NCBI GenBank assembly: GCA_949289155.1
Contig: CASEMX010000022.1
Span: forward strand, 1 to 44,196
DNA from: an uncultured Parabacteroides sp.
GTDB lineage: Bacteria > Bacteroidota > Bacteroidia > Bacteroidales > Tannerellaceae
Direction: 5' to 3'
Length of the DNA stretch: 44,196 bases
Part shown: in pieces, positions 17,443-26,104 of the stretch
Numbering within the stretch: position 1 is the stretch's first letter
Layout: each line of letters begins with the position of its first letter
Position numbers and translations under genes: made by a program
The notes under the pieces: model-generated
The model's input: only the letters and a program-made list of their open reading frames with translations
Databases searched by the model: none
What the model was told of the DNA's origin: nothing

Positions 17443-18243
17443 ATGAATAGGTTAGGCAGACGGAATATATTGATTGGGGCGATAGCGGGAGACATCATCG
17501 GTTCGGTTTATGAGCGGCATCCGATTAAGTCGGTCGATTTCCCCCTGTTTAATCGCTATTCCCGATTCACGGACGATACGGTGATGACGGTCGCAAACGC
17601 AGATTGGCTGTTGACGCATGGCAGCCTGTCGGCAATTATGCAGCGGTATGGAAACCAATACAGCCGGGCAGGTTATGGCCATAGCTTTCGGCTGTGGTTG
17701 ACATCAAGACATCCCCAGCCCTACAATAGTTTCGGAAACGGTTCAGCCATGCGCGTCAGTCCTGTGGGGTGGGCGTTCGACACATTGGACGAGACATTGG
17801 CAAAGGCAAGAGAGAGTGCCGAGGTCACTCATAACCATCCGGAAGGAATCAAAGGGGCTCAGGCAACGGCGGCGTGCATTTATTTGGCAAGGACCGGCAA
17901 GACAAAGCCGGAGATAAAAGCGTACATCGAACGGACGTTCGGTTATGATTTAAGCCGCACCTGCGATGAGATACGCCCAGTCTATTCTTTTGCGGTCAGT
18001 TGTCAGAAGAGCGTACCCGAATCCATCATCGCCTTTCTGGAGAGTACAGATTTTGAACATGCTATCCGACTGGCTGTTTCGTTAGGCGGCGATACCGACA
18101 CGATGGGCGCTATTGCCGGCAGCATAGCGGAGGCCTATTACAAAACCGTTCCCTTCGGAATCAAAGCAGAAGTGCTGAAACGTTTGCCGGATGAGTTCAT
18201 CGACGTGATGGAACGATTCTGTGAGCGGTTTGTTGTCGGTTAG
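17443..18243 (+). CDS. ADP-ribosylglycohydrolase family protein
   Basis: A 266-residue member of the DraG/ARH family, which removes ADP-ribose from proteins or small molecules with two Mg2+ ions. The metal-binding signatures are present: GAIAGDIIGSVYE, FTDDTVMTVA near residue 43, and the C-terminal SLGGDTDTMGAIAGSIA near residue 210. NGSAMRVSPVGW is also typical. The start at 17443 follows an AT-rich leader and the end of array A. No partner ADP-ribosyltransferase is seen nearby, so the target is unknown. A terminator lies between it and convergent pfkA. Confidence 0.93.
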   Translation: MNRLGRRNILIGAIAGDIIGSVYERHPIKSVDFPLFNRYSRFTDDTVMTVANADWLLTHGSLSAIMQRYGNQYSRAGYGHSFRLWLTSRHPQPYNSFGNGSAMRVSPVGWAFDTLDETLAKARESAEVTHNHPEGIKGAQATAACIYLARTGKTKPEIKAYIERTFGYDLSRTCDEIRPVYSFAVSCQKSVPESIIAFLESTDFEHAIRLAVSLGGDTDTMGAIAGSIAEAYYKTVPFGIKAEVLKRLPDEFIDVMERFCERFVVG

Positions 18244-18268
18244 ATAATCGGTTGAGGATAATAAAACA

Positions 18269-18300
18269 AAAGCTGCCCCGAACGAATCGGAAGCAGCTTT
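18269..18300 (-). terminator. Terminator of pfkA (possibly bidirectional)
   Basis: Stem AAAGCTGC / GCAGCTTT with extra CCGA/TCGG pairing inside; on the minus strand it is followed by TTTTGTTTTAT, on the plus strand by TTTCTAT. Confidence 0.75.
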
Positions 18301-18325
18301 CTATGTATAGGAGGAGTATGATTTT

Positions 18326-19306
18326 TTAGATAGATGAGATACGCAACGCATTCAGCAGGTCGCGATTAATCGGCTTGTTGTTCTTAATCGCCTTCGAGAA
18401 GGGTACGTTCACGATTTCATCGTTCTGGATACCAATCATTACGTTACGTTGTCCGTCGAGCAGGGCATCTACGGCAGCCACACCCATACGCGTTGCCAAG
18501 ATACGGTCTTGTGCAGTCGGCGAACCTCCACGCTGCAAGTGTCCGAGAATGGAAACGCGCACTTCAAACTGCGGATATTCTTTCTTGACACGTTCCGCAA
18601 CGCCCATTGCGCCGCCGGTCACGTCGCTTTCCGCTACCAATACGATACTGCTGTTCTTGGATTTACGGAATCCGGTCTCAATCATTTCAGCCAGTTGGTC
18701 CTTCTCCAAGGAGATTTCCGGAATGATAGCCGCTTCAGCTCCTGAAGCGATGGCTCCGTTCAAGGCAAGGAAGCCGGCATCGCGTCCCATGACTTCGATA
18801 AAGAACAGACGCTCGTGGGATGTCGCCGTATCGCGAATCTTATCCACGCATTCCATGATGGTGTTCAATGCCGTATCGTATCCGATGGTTATATCCGTTC
18901 CCCAGAGGTCATTGTCAATTGTTCCCGGCAATCCGACAATCGGCATATTGAATTCTTCAGCGAAGATACGCGCACCGGTCAACGAGCCATCACCGCCGAT
19001 TACGACCAGCGAGTCGATGCCATGTTCGCACAATTTGTCATACGCTTGCTTACGTCCTTCCGGAGTCTTGAATTCCATACAACGGGCTGTTTTCAGGATA
19101 GTTCCGCCCCGCTGGATAATATTACTTACATTCTGAGTCTTGAACTCCTCGATTTCGTCGGTAATCATACCTTTATAACCGCGGTAAATTCCTTTTACTC
19201 GAATACCATTATAGATAGCAGCGCGTGTCACCGCACGAATTGCTGCATTCATTCCCGGAGCATCACCCCCGGAAGTTAAAATACCAACACATTTAATAGC
19301 AGGCAT
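18326..19306 (-). CDS. pfkA: ATP-dependent 6-phosphofructokinase
   Basis: A 326-residue glycolytic enzyme that phosphorylates fructose 6-phosphate. Motifs in order: [18 protein letters not shown] (N-terminal nucleotide site), GGDGSLTGA near residue 103, PGTIDNDL near 122-130 (catalytic Asp), [10 protein letters not shown] near 170 and [15 protein letters not shown] near 250. The Gly in GGDGS and the TIDND form are those of ATP-using rather than pyrophosphate-using enzymes. It is the last gene of the porQ-cmk-ispH-pfkA run, with a -7 element of its own at 19332-19339. Confidence 0.96.
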   Translation of the reverse strand: MPAIKCVGILTSGGDAPGMNAAIRAVTRAAIYNGIRVKGIYRGYKGMITDEIEEFKTQNVSNIIQRGGTILKTARCMEFKTPEGRKQAYDKLCEHGIDSLVVIGGDGSLTGARIFAEEFNMPIVGLPGTIDNDLWGTDITIGYDTALNTIMECVDKIRDTATSHERLFFIEVMGRDAGFLALNGAIASGAEAAIIPEISLEKDQLAEMIETGFRKSKNSSIVLVAESDVTGGAMGVAERVKKEYPQFEVRVSILGHLQRGGSPTAQDRILATRMGVAAVDALLDGQRNVMIGIQNDEIVNVPFSKAIKNNKPINRDLLNALRISSI

Positions 19307-19331
19307 AGGATTTTGTATTTAAAAGTTTAGG

Positions 19332-19339
19332 CAAAAATA
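19332..19339 (-). promoter_or_regulatory. -7 element before pfkA
   Basis: Minus-strand TATTTTTG, 26 bp before the start codon; -33 box not clear. Confidence 0.5.
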
Positions 19340-19431
19340 CTATTTATAGCTGAAGAATAAAGAATGAACAGGGAAGAATTTCTGCCGAGACGCAAAATTT
19401 ATCAATTATCAATCGTTCTCTGTCTTATTCA

Positions 19432-20301
19432 TTATTCTTCATTGAGTTGTTTGATTCTTTCAGCAATCTTTTCCATCAGCCACTTCGGAGTGGAAGTCGC
19501 CCCGCATACGCCTACTTTCGATACCTGTTTGGGCAAACGTTCGGTAATCTCTTCGGCATCTGAGATGAATTGGCTGTTTGGATTGGCTTTCCGGCACTCC
19601 TCGAACAGCATTTTCCCGTTCGAGCTTTTCTTCCCTGCCACGAAATAGACCCAGTCATGCTCGGAAGCGAACTTTTGTATGTTCGGCAATCGGTTGGCTA
19701 CTTGGCGGCATATCGTATCATAATAATTAAAAGGTACACCGTCGGGAATCCGTTGTTTTATCTCTTCGACTATATGGCGGAACCCATCCAATGATTTAGT
19801 CGTTTGCGAGAACAGAGCGATGGGGCGGGAGAAGTCCAGTCGGTTTAAGTCTTCTGCTTTTTCGATGACAATGGCGGTTCCTTCAGTTTGTCCCACTAAT
19901 CCGTTGACTTCAGCATGTCCTTTTTTGCCGTAAATGACCAATTGCGTATGGCTTTCCCGCGTCTCTTGGTAACAGCGGTGGATTTTCTTTTGTAGTTGGA
20001 GGACAACCGGGCAAGTGGCATCGATAATCTGGATATGGTTCCGTTCGGCAATCTGATAGGTCGAAGGAGGTTCGCCGTGCGCCCGAAGCAACACCTTTTT
20101 CCCTTGCAGGCGGGCAAACTCTTCGTGGTCGATAGTCCGGAGCCCTAACGCTTCCAGCCGTTCTACTTCCAAGCTATTGTGCACAATGTCACCCAGACAA
20201 TATAATGTATCTGTATTTCCCAATTCCCGTTCGGCGCTGCTGATGGCATTTACCACGCCAAAGCAGAACCCGGAGCCTTTGTCTATTTCAATAACCATCA
20301 T
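19432..20301 (-). CDS. ispH: 4-hydroxy-3-methylbut-2-enyl diphosphate reductase
   Basis: A 289-residue [4Fe-4S] enzyme, last step of the MEP isoprenoid pathway, making IPP and DMAPP. The three cluster cysteines are visible in SGFCFGVVNAI, DATCPVVLQ and DTICRQVANR; LGDIVHNSLEVERLE and RAHGEP carry the substrate histidines, and SSNGKMLFEE and CGATSTPKWLM follow. Either Met at the start (20301 or 20298) is possible. Its product feeds undecaprenyl diphosphate synthase, encoded at 28282 in this window. It is 46 bp downstream of cmk, separated by a small inverted repeat. Confidence 0.96.
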   Translation of the reverse strand: MMVIEIDKGSGFCFGVVNAISSAERELGNTDTLYCLGDIVHNSLEVERLEALGLRTIDHEEFARLQGKKVLLRAHGEPPSTYQIAERNHIQIIDATCPVVLQLQKKIHRCYQETRESHTQLVIYGKKGHAEVNGLVGQTEGTAIVIEKAEDLNRLDFSRPIALFSQTTKSLDGFRHIVEEIKQRIPDGVPFNYYDTICRQVANRLPNIQKFASEHDWVYFVAGKKSSNGKMLFEECRKANPNSQFISDAEEITERLPKQVSKVGVCGATSTPKWLMEKIAERIKQLNEE

Positions 20302-20302
20302 T

Positions 20303-20396
20303 AATTAAGAATTAAGAATGAAGAGTGAAGAATTTCGAAATGAAGAATTATGCCGTTGGATTCTTCATTCTTAATTCTTCATTCTTAATTTTAGAT
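20303..20396. repeat. ATTAAGAATGAAGAA-word inverted repeat
   Basis: Left part TTAAGAATTAAGAATGAAGAG and right part ATTCTTCATTCTTAATTCTTC... face each other around 20340. The right part encodes the last ~14 residues and the stop of cmk. Weaker relatives occur near 78-93 and 19351-19440. Confidence 0.65.
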
Positions 20397-21067
20397 TGCA
20401 CTTGCTGCATCAGCCATTCCTTTTGCTCAGCAATTGTCATATTGGAATTATCCAAGACAATAGCATCCGGAGCTTGGCGCAAAGGACTCTCCGAGCGGGT
20501 CGAATCGATATAATCGCGCTTCTTGACATTATCTAATACCTCTTCATACGAGACCTGTTCGCCTTTAGCCTGCAATTCTTCCCAGCGTCGGCGGGCACGG
20601 ACTTCCGGCGAGGCAGTAACGAAGAGCTTCAGTTCGGCATCCGGGAATACTACCGTACCGATGTCGCGTCCATCCATGACAATTCCTTTCGCTTTACCTA
20701 TCTCCTGTTGCTTTGCAACCATGGCACGACGGACGAATCCCAATGCAGCAATCGGACTCACCTTGTCCGATACCTCCATGCTCCGGATTTCCTTCTCAAC
20801 GTTGATTCCGTTCAGATAAGTATCCGGCCGGCCGGTCTCCGCATTATATTGGAAGGAGATATTAATCTTATCCATATCTGCTCTCAATGCCTCTTCATTG
20901 ATGATGTCCCCCTGAATATAATGATGTTGCAGGGCATATAAAGTAACTGCCCGGTACATTGCGCCGGTATCGATATATATATATCCGATTTCCCGTGCCA
21001 AATCTTTTGCCATCGTGCTTTTCCCGCTCGACGAATGGCCATCTATAGCTATTACTATCTTTTTCAT
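20348..21067 (-). CDS. cmk: Cytidylate kinase
   Basis: A 239-residue kinase converting CMP/dCMP to the diphosphates. The P-loop is [51 protein letters not shown] and RARRRWEEL are typical CMP-kinase segments. The C-terminus is unusual: after [12 protein letters not shown] the protein ends in [14 protein letters not shown], which is translated from an intergenic repeat word rather than from conserved sequence, so the gene has probably lost its original stop. The enzyme core is intact. It lies between porQ and ispH, an order I know from Porphyromonas and relatives. Confidence 0.95.
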   Translation of the reverse strand: MKKIVIAIDGHSSSGKSTMAKDLAREIGYIYIDTGAMYRAVTLYALQHHYIQGDIINEEALRADMDKINISFQYNAETGRPDTYLNGINVEKEIRSMEVSDKVSPIAALGFVRRAMVAKQQEIGKAKGIVMDGRDIGTVVFPDAELKLFVTASPEVRARRRWEELQAKGEQVSYEEVLDNVKKRDYIDSTRSESPLRQAPDAIVLDNSNMTIAEQKEWLMQQVQSKIKNEELRMKNPTA

Positions 21068-21082
21068 ATTTTATTTTTATGA

Positions 21083-21193
21083 GGAGTTAAAGGGAGTTAT
21101 GGAAGTTAAAGGAGTTAAGCCAAATGCTTTTGAGCGTACTATCTAATAGTATTGGCTCTAACTCCTTTAACTACTTCTAACTCCTTTTACTCC
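21083..21193. repeat. GGAGTTAAAGG-word inverted repeat
   Basis: Left arm 21083-21123 (GAGTTAAAGGGAGTTATGG...) and right arm 21152-21193 (TTGGCTCTAACTCCTTTAAC...) are nearly complementary over ~40 bp. It separates porQ from cmk and may limit read-through. AACTACTAACTCC words of similar type recur at about 37908-37947. Confidence 0.6.
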
Positions 21194-21214
21194 TTACTAT
21201 TTACTCCTTTCATT

Positions 21215-22213
21215 TTACAATTTAAAATCCGCAAACCTTGTCGATACGCTTATCATCAGTGAGAGCGCTGAAGGATGGTATTTCGCCATCGAAGCACTTA
21301 CATCAAACATCTTGATGTGCAGTCCGGCTCCTGCCGAGAATCCGGAAAGCGCGCTGCCGCCATCGAATTTCATATCCATTGCCCGCTTGGGGTTATATCC
21401 TATACCAACCCAGAAGTTCTCCGACGGGAGCCAGTCTACGCCGATGACGAAGTGCTTCAGCAGGGCTTTCCCGAAACTATCCCCGTCATATTCCGGGTCA
21501 GTCGTATCGACATAATCGAACTTCCATCGGTTCAGATACATGGCAGTAAGCGAGAAGCGTATCGGCGCATGTTCCATCTGTTTGGAGATACCTAATTGGA
21601 TATCCCACGGCATCTTTTGCCGCTCTTCGTTATAGGCTTTCAGTTGGGCTCCTATATTCTTTAATGCGAATCCGAACGAGAACTTTTTCTCGGAGTTGTA
21701 GTAACTCAATCCCGCATCTACTCCTAAACCAAATGAATTATAGTCCGCCATCGCCGAGTAGAGCAGCTTGAGAGACAATCCTCCGCGCCATCTCTCGCTC
21801 AGGTCATACGAGAAGAAACCCTGTACGGCAATATCTTTAGCAGATACGTTGCCAATATAGAGGTTCTCTTCCGAATACTCCTCGATATTGCCATAACTGA
21901 GAAAGCTCGCACCTACGCCCCATGCGCCCTTCTCTTTGAAGGCTTTGGTATAGATAGCGCTTCCTATGTTTACATCCGAAATATAATTCATATAATTCAG
22001 GTTCAACATATTGTCCATCTCCCCGCCCAGTAGTGCCGGATTATGGAAACCTAACGAGGGGTCGCTCTCTACCAACGAAACCGTATGTCCGCCCAGTGCA
22101 TTGGCATGGGTTGAGGCAGGAAGCGTCAGGAAGCTGTAGGCTTCGTTGCCCAACTGCGCCCGGACTGTCCCTGCAAGCAGGCATATATATATAATGTATA
22201 AGATTTTCCTCAT
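21215..22213 (-). CDS. porQ: Type IX secretion system protein PorQ
   Basis: A 332-residue outer-membrane protein of the PorV/PorQ class. It has a signal peptide (MRKILYIIYICLLAGTVRAQ) and the family start AYSFLTLPASTHANALGG...SDPSLGFHNPALL, then a FadL-like run of amphipathic beta strands. In Porphyromonas gingivalis PorQ belongs to the attachment complex that works with the PorU sortase on proteins exported by T9SS. Its presence fits the two proteins in this window that end in T9SS sorting domains. Confidence 0.93.
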   Translation of the reverse strand: MRKILYIIYICLLAGTVRAQLGNEAYSFLTLPASTHANALGGHTVSLVESDPSLGFHNPALLGGEMDNMLNLNYMNYISDVNIGSAIYTKAFKEKGAWGVGASFLSYGNIEEYSEENLYIGNVSAKDIAVQGFFSYDLSERWRGGLSLKLLYSAMADYNSFGLGVDAGLSYYNSEKKFSFGFALKNIGAQLKAYNEERQKMPWDIQLGISKQMEHAPIRFSLTAMYLNRWKFDYVDTTDPEYDGDSFGKALLKHFVIGVDWLPSENFWVGIGYNPKRAMDMKFDGGSALSGFSAGAGLHIKMFDVSASMAKYHPSALSLMISVSTRFADFKL

Positions 22214-22233
22214 ATCGCTCTCTAAAATGGGTT

Positions 22234-22241
22234 CAAAGATA
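22234..22241 (-). promoter_or_regulatory. -7 element before porQ
   Basis: Minus-strand TATCTTTG 21 bp before the porQ start codon; no clear -33 box. Confidence 0.55.
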
Positions 22242-22363
22242 CTGTGATTTCTTGTAAAGAGAACGGAGAAATAGCGAAAAAAGTATATCGGCTGCTTTAC
22301 ATATTTTCCTGCCGGTGCTTGGGGTGAAGGGCATCGGCAGGAAAATAAGGAGGCAAGGAATGC

Positions 22364-24511
22364 TTACTCGGTCGTTATGACCAGTTCTTTCCCTTGGCGG
22401 AGCTGGTCGTGCGTGACGAACCATCCCTCTATCGGTTGGCCATCATAGGTGATGCTCGTTATCTTCTTTCCGGTTCCCTTCCGTGTAATGGTGAAGGTAG
22501 CATCTCTATCTAATGTGAAACGCACCTTGTCGAACAGCGGGACGCTCACGATATATTCCGGGTCGGCAGGTGAGTAAGTATAGATGCCCATCGCATTGAA
22601 GACGTACCATGCCGACATCTCGCCGGCATCGTCCATTCCTGAGTAAGCAAGGTGTTCTTTGCCCATGTCGTAGTAGTGGTTCATGATACTGTCCAATACC
22701 GCTTGCGACTTCTCTTGTTTGCCGATGAAATAATAGGTATAAGGCACGCTGTGGTCGGGCTGGTTTCCGTGGCAATAGTTCCCGATGAATCCGGTCATGT
22801 TGTCCGCTTCGTAGTTCCTCCAAGGCTCGGTGAAGAGCGAATCTAATTTGGCATCGACTGCGGCATCCGACGGGTACAATTTAACCATCCCCTCAGGGTC
22901 ATGCGGCGCAAAGAAAAGCGACTGCCATGCGTTTGCCTCCCGATACATATAGGCATAATAGGGATAATAAGGGTCGAAGTCTTTTATCCAGCTTCCGTCG
23001 GCAATCTTTCCTCGCCAGAAGCCTGTCGTCGGGTCGAACAGCGTCTTGTAGTTCTCAGAGCGTTTCATCAACAGGTCTCGATTAGCGGTGTCTCCCAGTT
23101 CGTCGGCTATCAATGCGGTTGCATAATCATCATAGGCATATTCTACCGTCTTTGTCACTGCCGCCTTATATTCGTCCCACGTCGGTACATTCGTAGTATC
23201 TTTCTCGGCTATCCAGCCTTGGGCAATGTACTCGTCCAGATAAGGACGTCCGCCTTTTCCGGGAACAGTGGCGTTGTTCAAGAGCAACCGATAGGCGCGC
23301 TTCAGGTCGAAGGCCTGTATCCCGCGCAACCAACTTCCTGCCACGAAGGTCGAGGCGTGGTCGCCATGGAAGAAGGTAGGCATATATCCGCCTCGTTTCT
23401 CGCCTTTGTCGGTAATCGAGCGGATGACATCAGCCGTCACGTCGGGCGAAATCATGCCCAAAAGGATGAGCTTGTTCCGGTAATCGTCCCAGAAAGAAGG
23501 GTTCGTATAGTAACGGAAGCCGTTGTTGCATACGTTGCCCTGCTCATCGGTATATTCTCCATTGACATCGCTCCGCAATGCCGGCCACAAGAAGGAGCGG
23601 TACAGGCAAGAATAGAAGATGCCCTTCTCGCGTTCGGTCCCTCCTTCGACCTGCACCTTCGACAGCAGTTGTTCCCACGTTTCGTTTGCCTCGCTGCGGA
23701 CTTGCTCGAAAGGCTTGTCGAGCATCTCGGCTTCGAGGTTCATCCGTGCATTCGCTTCGCTTACGAACGAGAAGCCTATCTTCAGCTCCAGCGGCCGGCT
23801 GCTTTTGCTTTCCGCAAATTCGACCACGGTCACCTCGTGCCGGTCCTTTTTTACTGCCGCGATATTTTTTATCTTATAGTTGCTGACGGCATAGAAACGC
23901 AGGTTCCCTTCGGCGTCTTGATTCCCCGCAAAGGTATAATCGTCTACCTTATGGATGGAATGGCCGCGTACCGGATTATTGGTGCGGGTGATGTCTATCA
24001 AGAGCTTCTTCTCTTCGTCGGCAGGGAAGGTATATTTATGGTAAGCACATCGCAGGGTCGAGGTCAACTCGGCATTTACCTCATACCGCTTCAGGAAGAC
24101 TTGATAATAGCCCGGAGCAGCCGACTCGTCGTCGTGCGAGTAGCCCGAACAAAAGTCATCAGGGTCGACGGTTCCCGTTACCGGCAGGACAGGCAGGTGC
24201 AGCAGGTTCCAGTGCCCTTTATTCGTATGTGAGAAGCCAAAGATTACGGTGTCTTCATATTGATACCCCGCACCGCTGCGGTACATGGTCACCGGGCTGA
24301 GTTGGACCATCGCGTTGGGGAGCGACGCACCCGGAAAGACTTCTGCGCCCCAAGTCCTGCTCTTCTTGTGCCGTTCATATCCTAAGTCCTCTTTGTCCCA
24401 AAGGGTCGCGGTCCCTAAGAAGGGATTCACGTAGTCGGTCAGTTGTTTGTCAGTATGGCAACCCGGACAAACTCCGAGAGCCAACAAGCCTGCTAATAGG
24501 TAGTGTTTCAT
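22364..24511 (-). CDS. GH92 family alpha-mannosidase (lipoprotein), catalytic-acid variant
   Basis: A 715-residue glycosidase with a signal peptide ending in a possible lipobox (LALGVCPGC), so probably surface or periplasmic. GH92 marks are VNPFLGTATLW, FPGASLPNAMVQLSPVT, FGFSHTNKGHW, GYMPTFFHGDHAS, HGNQPDHSVPY and GMDDAGEMSAWYVFNAMG, followed by the small C-terminal beta domain. These calcium-dependent exo-mannosidases act on host or yeast N-glycans. In characterised members the GN-E-P glutamate is the catalytic acid; here residue 584 is Gln. A Gln at this site is known from a GH92 enzyme that cleaves mannose-1-phosphate diesters, whose leaving group needs no acid. No SusC/SusD pair is adjacent. 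Confidence 0.93.
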   Translation of the reverse strand: MKHYLLAGLLALGVCPGCHTDKQLTDYVNPFLGTATLWDKEDLGYERHKKSRTWGAEVFPGASLPNAMVQLSPVTMYRSGAGYQYEDTVIFGFSHTNKGHWNLLHLPVLPVTGTVDPDDFCSGYSHDDESAAPGYYQVFLKRYEVNAELTSTLRCAYHKYTFPADEEKKLLIDITRTNNPVRGHSIHKVDDYTFAGNQDAEGNLRFYAVSNYKIKNIAAVKKDRHEVTVVEFAESKSSRPLELKIGFSFVSEANARMNLEAEMLDKPFEQVRSEANETWEQLLSKVQVEGGTEREKGIFYSCLYRSFLWPALRSDVNGEYTDEQGNVCNNGFRYYTNPSFWDDYRNKLILLGMISPDVTADVIRSITDKGEKRGGYMPTFFHGDHASTFVAGSWLRGIQAFDLKRAYRLLLNNATVPGKGGRPYLDEYIAQGWIAEKDTTNVPTWDEYKAAVTKTVEYAYDDYATALIADELGDTANRDLLMKRSENYKTLFDPTTGFWRGKIADGSWIKDFDPYYPYYAYMYREANAWQSLFFAPHDPEGMVKLYPSDAAVDAKLDSLFTEPWRNYEADNMTGFIGNYCHGNQPDHSVPYTYYFIGKQEKSQAVLDSIMNHYYDMGKEHLAYSGMDDAGEMSAWYVFNAMGIYTYSPADPEYIVSVPLFDKVRFTLDRDATFTITRKGTGKKITSITYDGQPIEGWFVTHDQLRQGKELVITTE

Positions 24512-24610
24512 GTCGTTTGATATTTGATTTATGTCTGTTCAATACGTATGCAAAGTAACAAATAAATATCCCTTTAAGCAACCCTTCCCGGGGTATCCTT
24601 CCCTTTCCTC

Positions 24611-24858
24611 CCCGAAGAAAAGTTGAAAAGTATAGGGAGAAAAGTTTGGTACTTGCCGAAGAAAAGTTTCGCGCATAAGGGAGAAAAGTTGAAACGCCAC
24701 TGTCGTTTCTATAAACGCCTGTGGCGTTTTTACAATTGCCAGTGTCGTTTTTATAAACGCCTGTGGCGTTTTAAGATTTCTTGCCTATGCCGGGAACTTT
24801 TCATAGGCAGGTGTCAAACTTTTCTCCCTATACTTTCCAACTTTTCTTCGAGGGGGAG
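24611..24858. repeat. Long inverted repeat around palindromic tandem E
   Basis: The left arm at 24611-24657 and the right arm at 24806-24858 are near-perfect reverse complements over ~47 bp (shared words GAAGAAAAGTTG and AGTATAGGGAGAAAAGTTTG, ending in TTGCC/GGCA). A second GAAGAAAAGTT...AGGGAGAAAAGTT unit follows the left arm. Inside, from 24696 to about 24775, are two 42-bp units with the hairpin AAACGCCTGTGGCGTTT; the second starts at 24738. Confidence 0.85.
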
Positions 24859-24922
24859 AGGTTTCTGTCTCCCTATGGAAAGAGATTTGTCCCTATGGGG
24901 CGCTCTATTCGTATAAAAGCAG

Positions 24923-24930
24923 TATCTTTG
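24923..24930 (+). promoter_or_regulatory. -7 element before ribD
   Basis: TATCTTTG 24 bp before the ATG at 24955; it lies inside a longer open frame and so supports the downstream start. Confidence 0.6.
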
Positions 24931-24954
24931 TTTCGGTTGAAATACAAAAAAGAG

Positions 24955-26013
24955 ATGATACAGATAGAAGAAAAGTTTATGTCCCGGTGCATCGAATTGG
25001 CACGTCATGGGGCGGGACATACGGCCCCGAACCCGATGGTGGGCGCGGTGGTCGTACTGGGGAATAAGATAATAGGTGAGGGGTATCACCGGCGGTGCGG
25101 CGAGGCACATGCCGAGGTGAACGCGATAAGCTCGGTGCGCGATGAACGGCTATTACGCGAATCCACGCTTTACGTGAGCTTGGAGCCCTGCTCGCATTAT
25201 GGGAAGACGCCTCCTTGTGCAGAACTGATTATCCGTAAAGGGATACCGCGCGTGGTCGTTGGCTGCTTGGACCCCTTCCCTGAAGTAGCAGGTCGCGGCA
25301 TACGGATGCTGCGCGAGGCAGGCATCGAGGTCGTGACGGGGGTGATGGAGCATGAGGCACGTGCATTGAACGAAGCCTTCATGTTGTTCCAGACCGAGAA
25401 GCGCCCGTTCGTTACGTTGAAATGGGCAGAGAGTGCGGATGGGTTCATCGATGCGTTCCGTTCGTCTCCGGATGTCGCGCCCATACAATTCTCTACGCCG
25501 GAGACGCAAGTCCGTGTGCATAAGCTGCGTGCGGAGTCGGCGGCTATTTTGGTAGGAACGCGGACAGCATTGCTGGACAATCCTTCGCTCTCGGTGCGCC
25601 ATTGGAGCGGGAAGTCGCCCGTGCGATTAGTCATCGACCGCGAACTGAAGCTGCCCGAACATTACCACCTGTTCGACGGTACGGTCCCGACCCTTGTTTA
25701 TACGTCCCGTCTGAAGAAAGACCCTTCAGGAAAGGTGGAATATGTGCAACTGGACTTTAAAGTCTCCATCGTACAACAGATTCTCCAAAGCCTATATGAA
25801 CGGAAACTGAACTCGCTGCTGGTCGAAGGCGGAGCCACGTTGTTGCAACAATTCCTTGCTTCGGGATATTGGGACCGGGCTGTTATCGAGCGGTCGCCGA
25901 TGTGCCTTTTCGAAGGAGTAAAAGCGCCGGCAATCCCTTCGGGCGTAGTTCATTCCGAACGTTTTGGCGGGCATGATTACTTGGTTTATACCCATTCACG
26001 GAAGGATAATTGA
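24955..26013 (+). CDS. ribD: Bifunctional riboflavin biosynthesis deaminase/reductase RibD
   Basis: A 352-residue two-domain enzyme of riboflavin synthesis. The N-terminal zinc deaminase shows CGEAHAEVNAI and PCSHYGKTPPCAE; the C-terminal reductase starts near residue 150 (FVTLKWAESADGFI) with ILVGTRTALLDNPSLSVR and VEGGATLLQQFL. It converts the GTP-derived diaminopyrimidine into the ribitylamino-uracil phosphate. I start at 24955 (MIQIEEKFMSRCIELARHG); an open extension back to 24781 comes from the repeat and would contain the promoter. The gene stands alone, away from other rib genes. Confidence 0.95.
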   Translation: MIQIEEKFMSRCIELARHGAGHTAPNPMVGAVVVLGNKIIGEGYHRRCGEAHAEVNAISSVRDERLLRESTLYVSLEPCSHYGKTPPCAELIIRKGIPRVVVGCLDPFPEVAGRGIRMLREAGIEVVTGVMEHEARALNEAFMLFQTEKRPFVTLKWAESADGFIDAFRSSPDVAPIQFSTPETQVRVHKLRAESAAILVGTRTALLDNPSLSVRHWSGKSPVRLVIDRELKLPEHYHLFDGTVPTLVYTSRLKKDPSGKVEYVQLDFKVSIVQQILQSLYERKLNSLLVEGGATLLQQFLASGYWDRAVIERSPMCLFEGVKAPAIPSGVVHSERFGGHDYLVYTHSRKDN

Positions 26014-26067
26014 ACCTAAAAATATTATAAATCTTATCGTTTGTTAGGCGAAAGAAAAAAATGTTTC

Positions 26068-26075
26068 TACTTTTG
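26068..26075 (+). promoter_or_regulatory. -7 element before the DUF6242 gene
   Basis: TACTTTTG; TTTG occurs at 26040-26043 but 24 bp away. A GTG at 26075 lies inside this box, so translation must start later. Confidence 0.55.
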
Positions 26076-26104
26076 TGCCTTTGTATGAACAAACTATGTT
26101 TTTG

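Larger units (their letters stand above)
24512..24954. other. Gap without genes: inverted repeat enclosing a 42-bp tandem repeat
   Basis: This 443-bp gap between divergent GH92 and ribD genes contains the long inverted repeat 24611/24858 with the tandem pair inside, and the ribD -7 element. No credible open frame. Confidence 0.8.

Noticed and set aside
16868-17498. Long open frames on both strands (up to 206 codons) rich in Arg, Ser and Thr
   Set aside because: They are translations of the 41-bp array in different phases; no start signal, no family, and all frames look alike.
22901-24232. 443-codon open frame opposite the GH92 gene
   Set aside because: It is antisense to a well-supported glycosidase and has no recognisable domain; GC-rich codon use leaves the opposite frame open.
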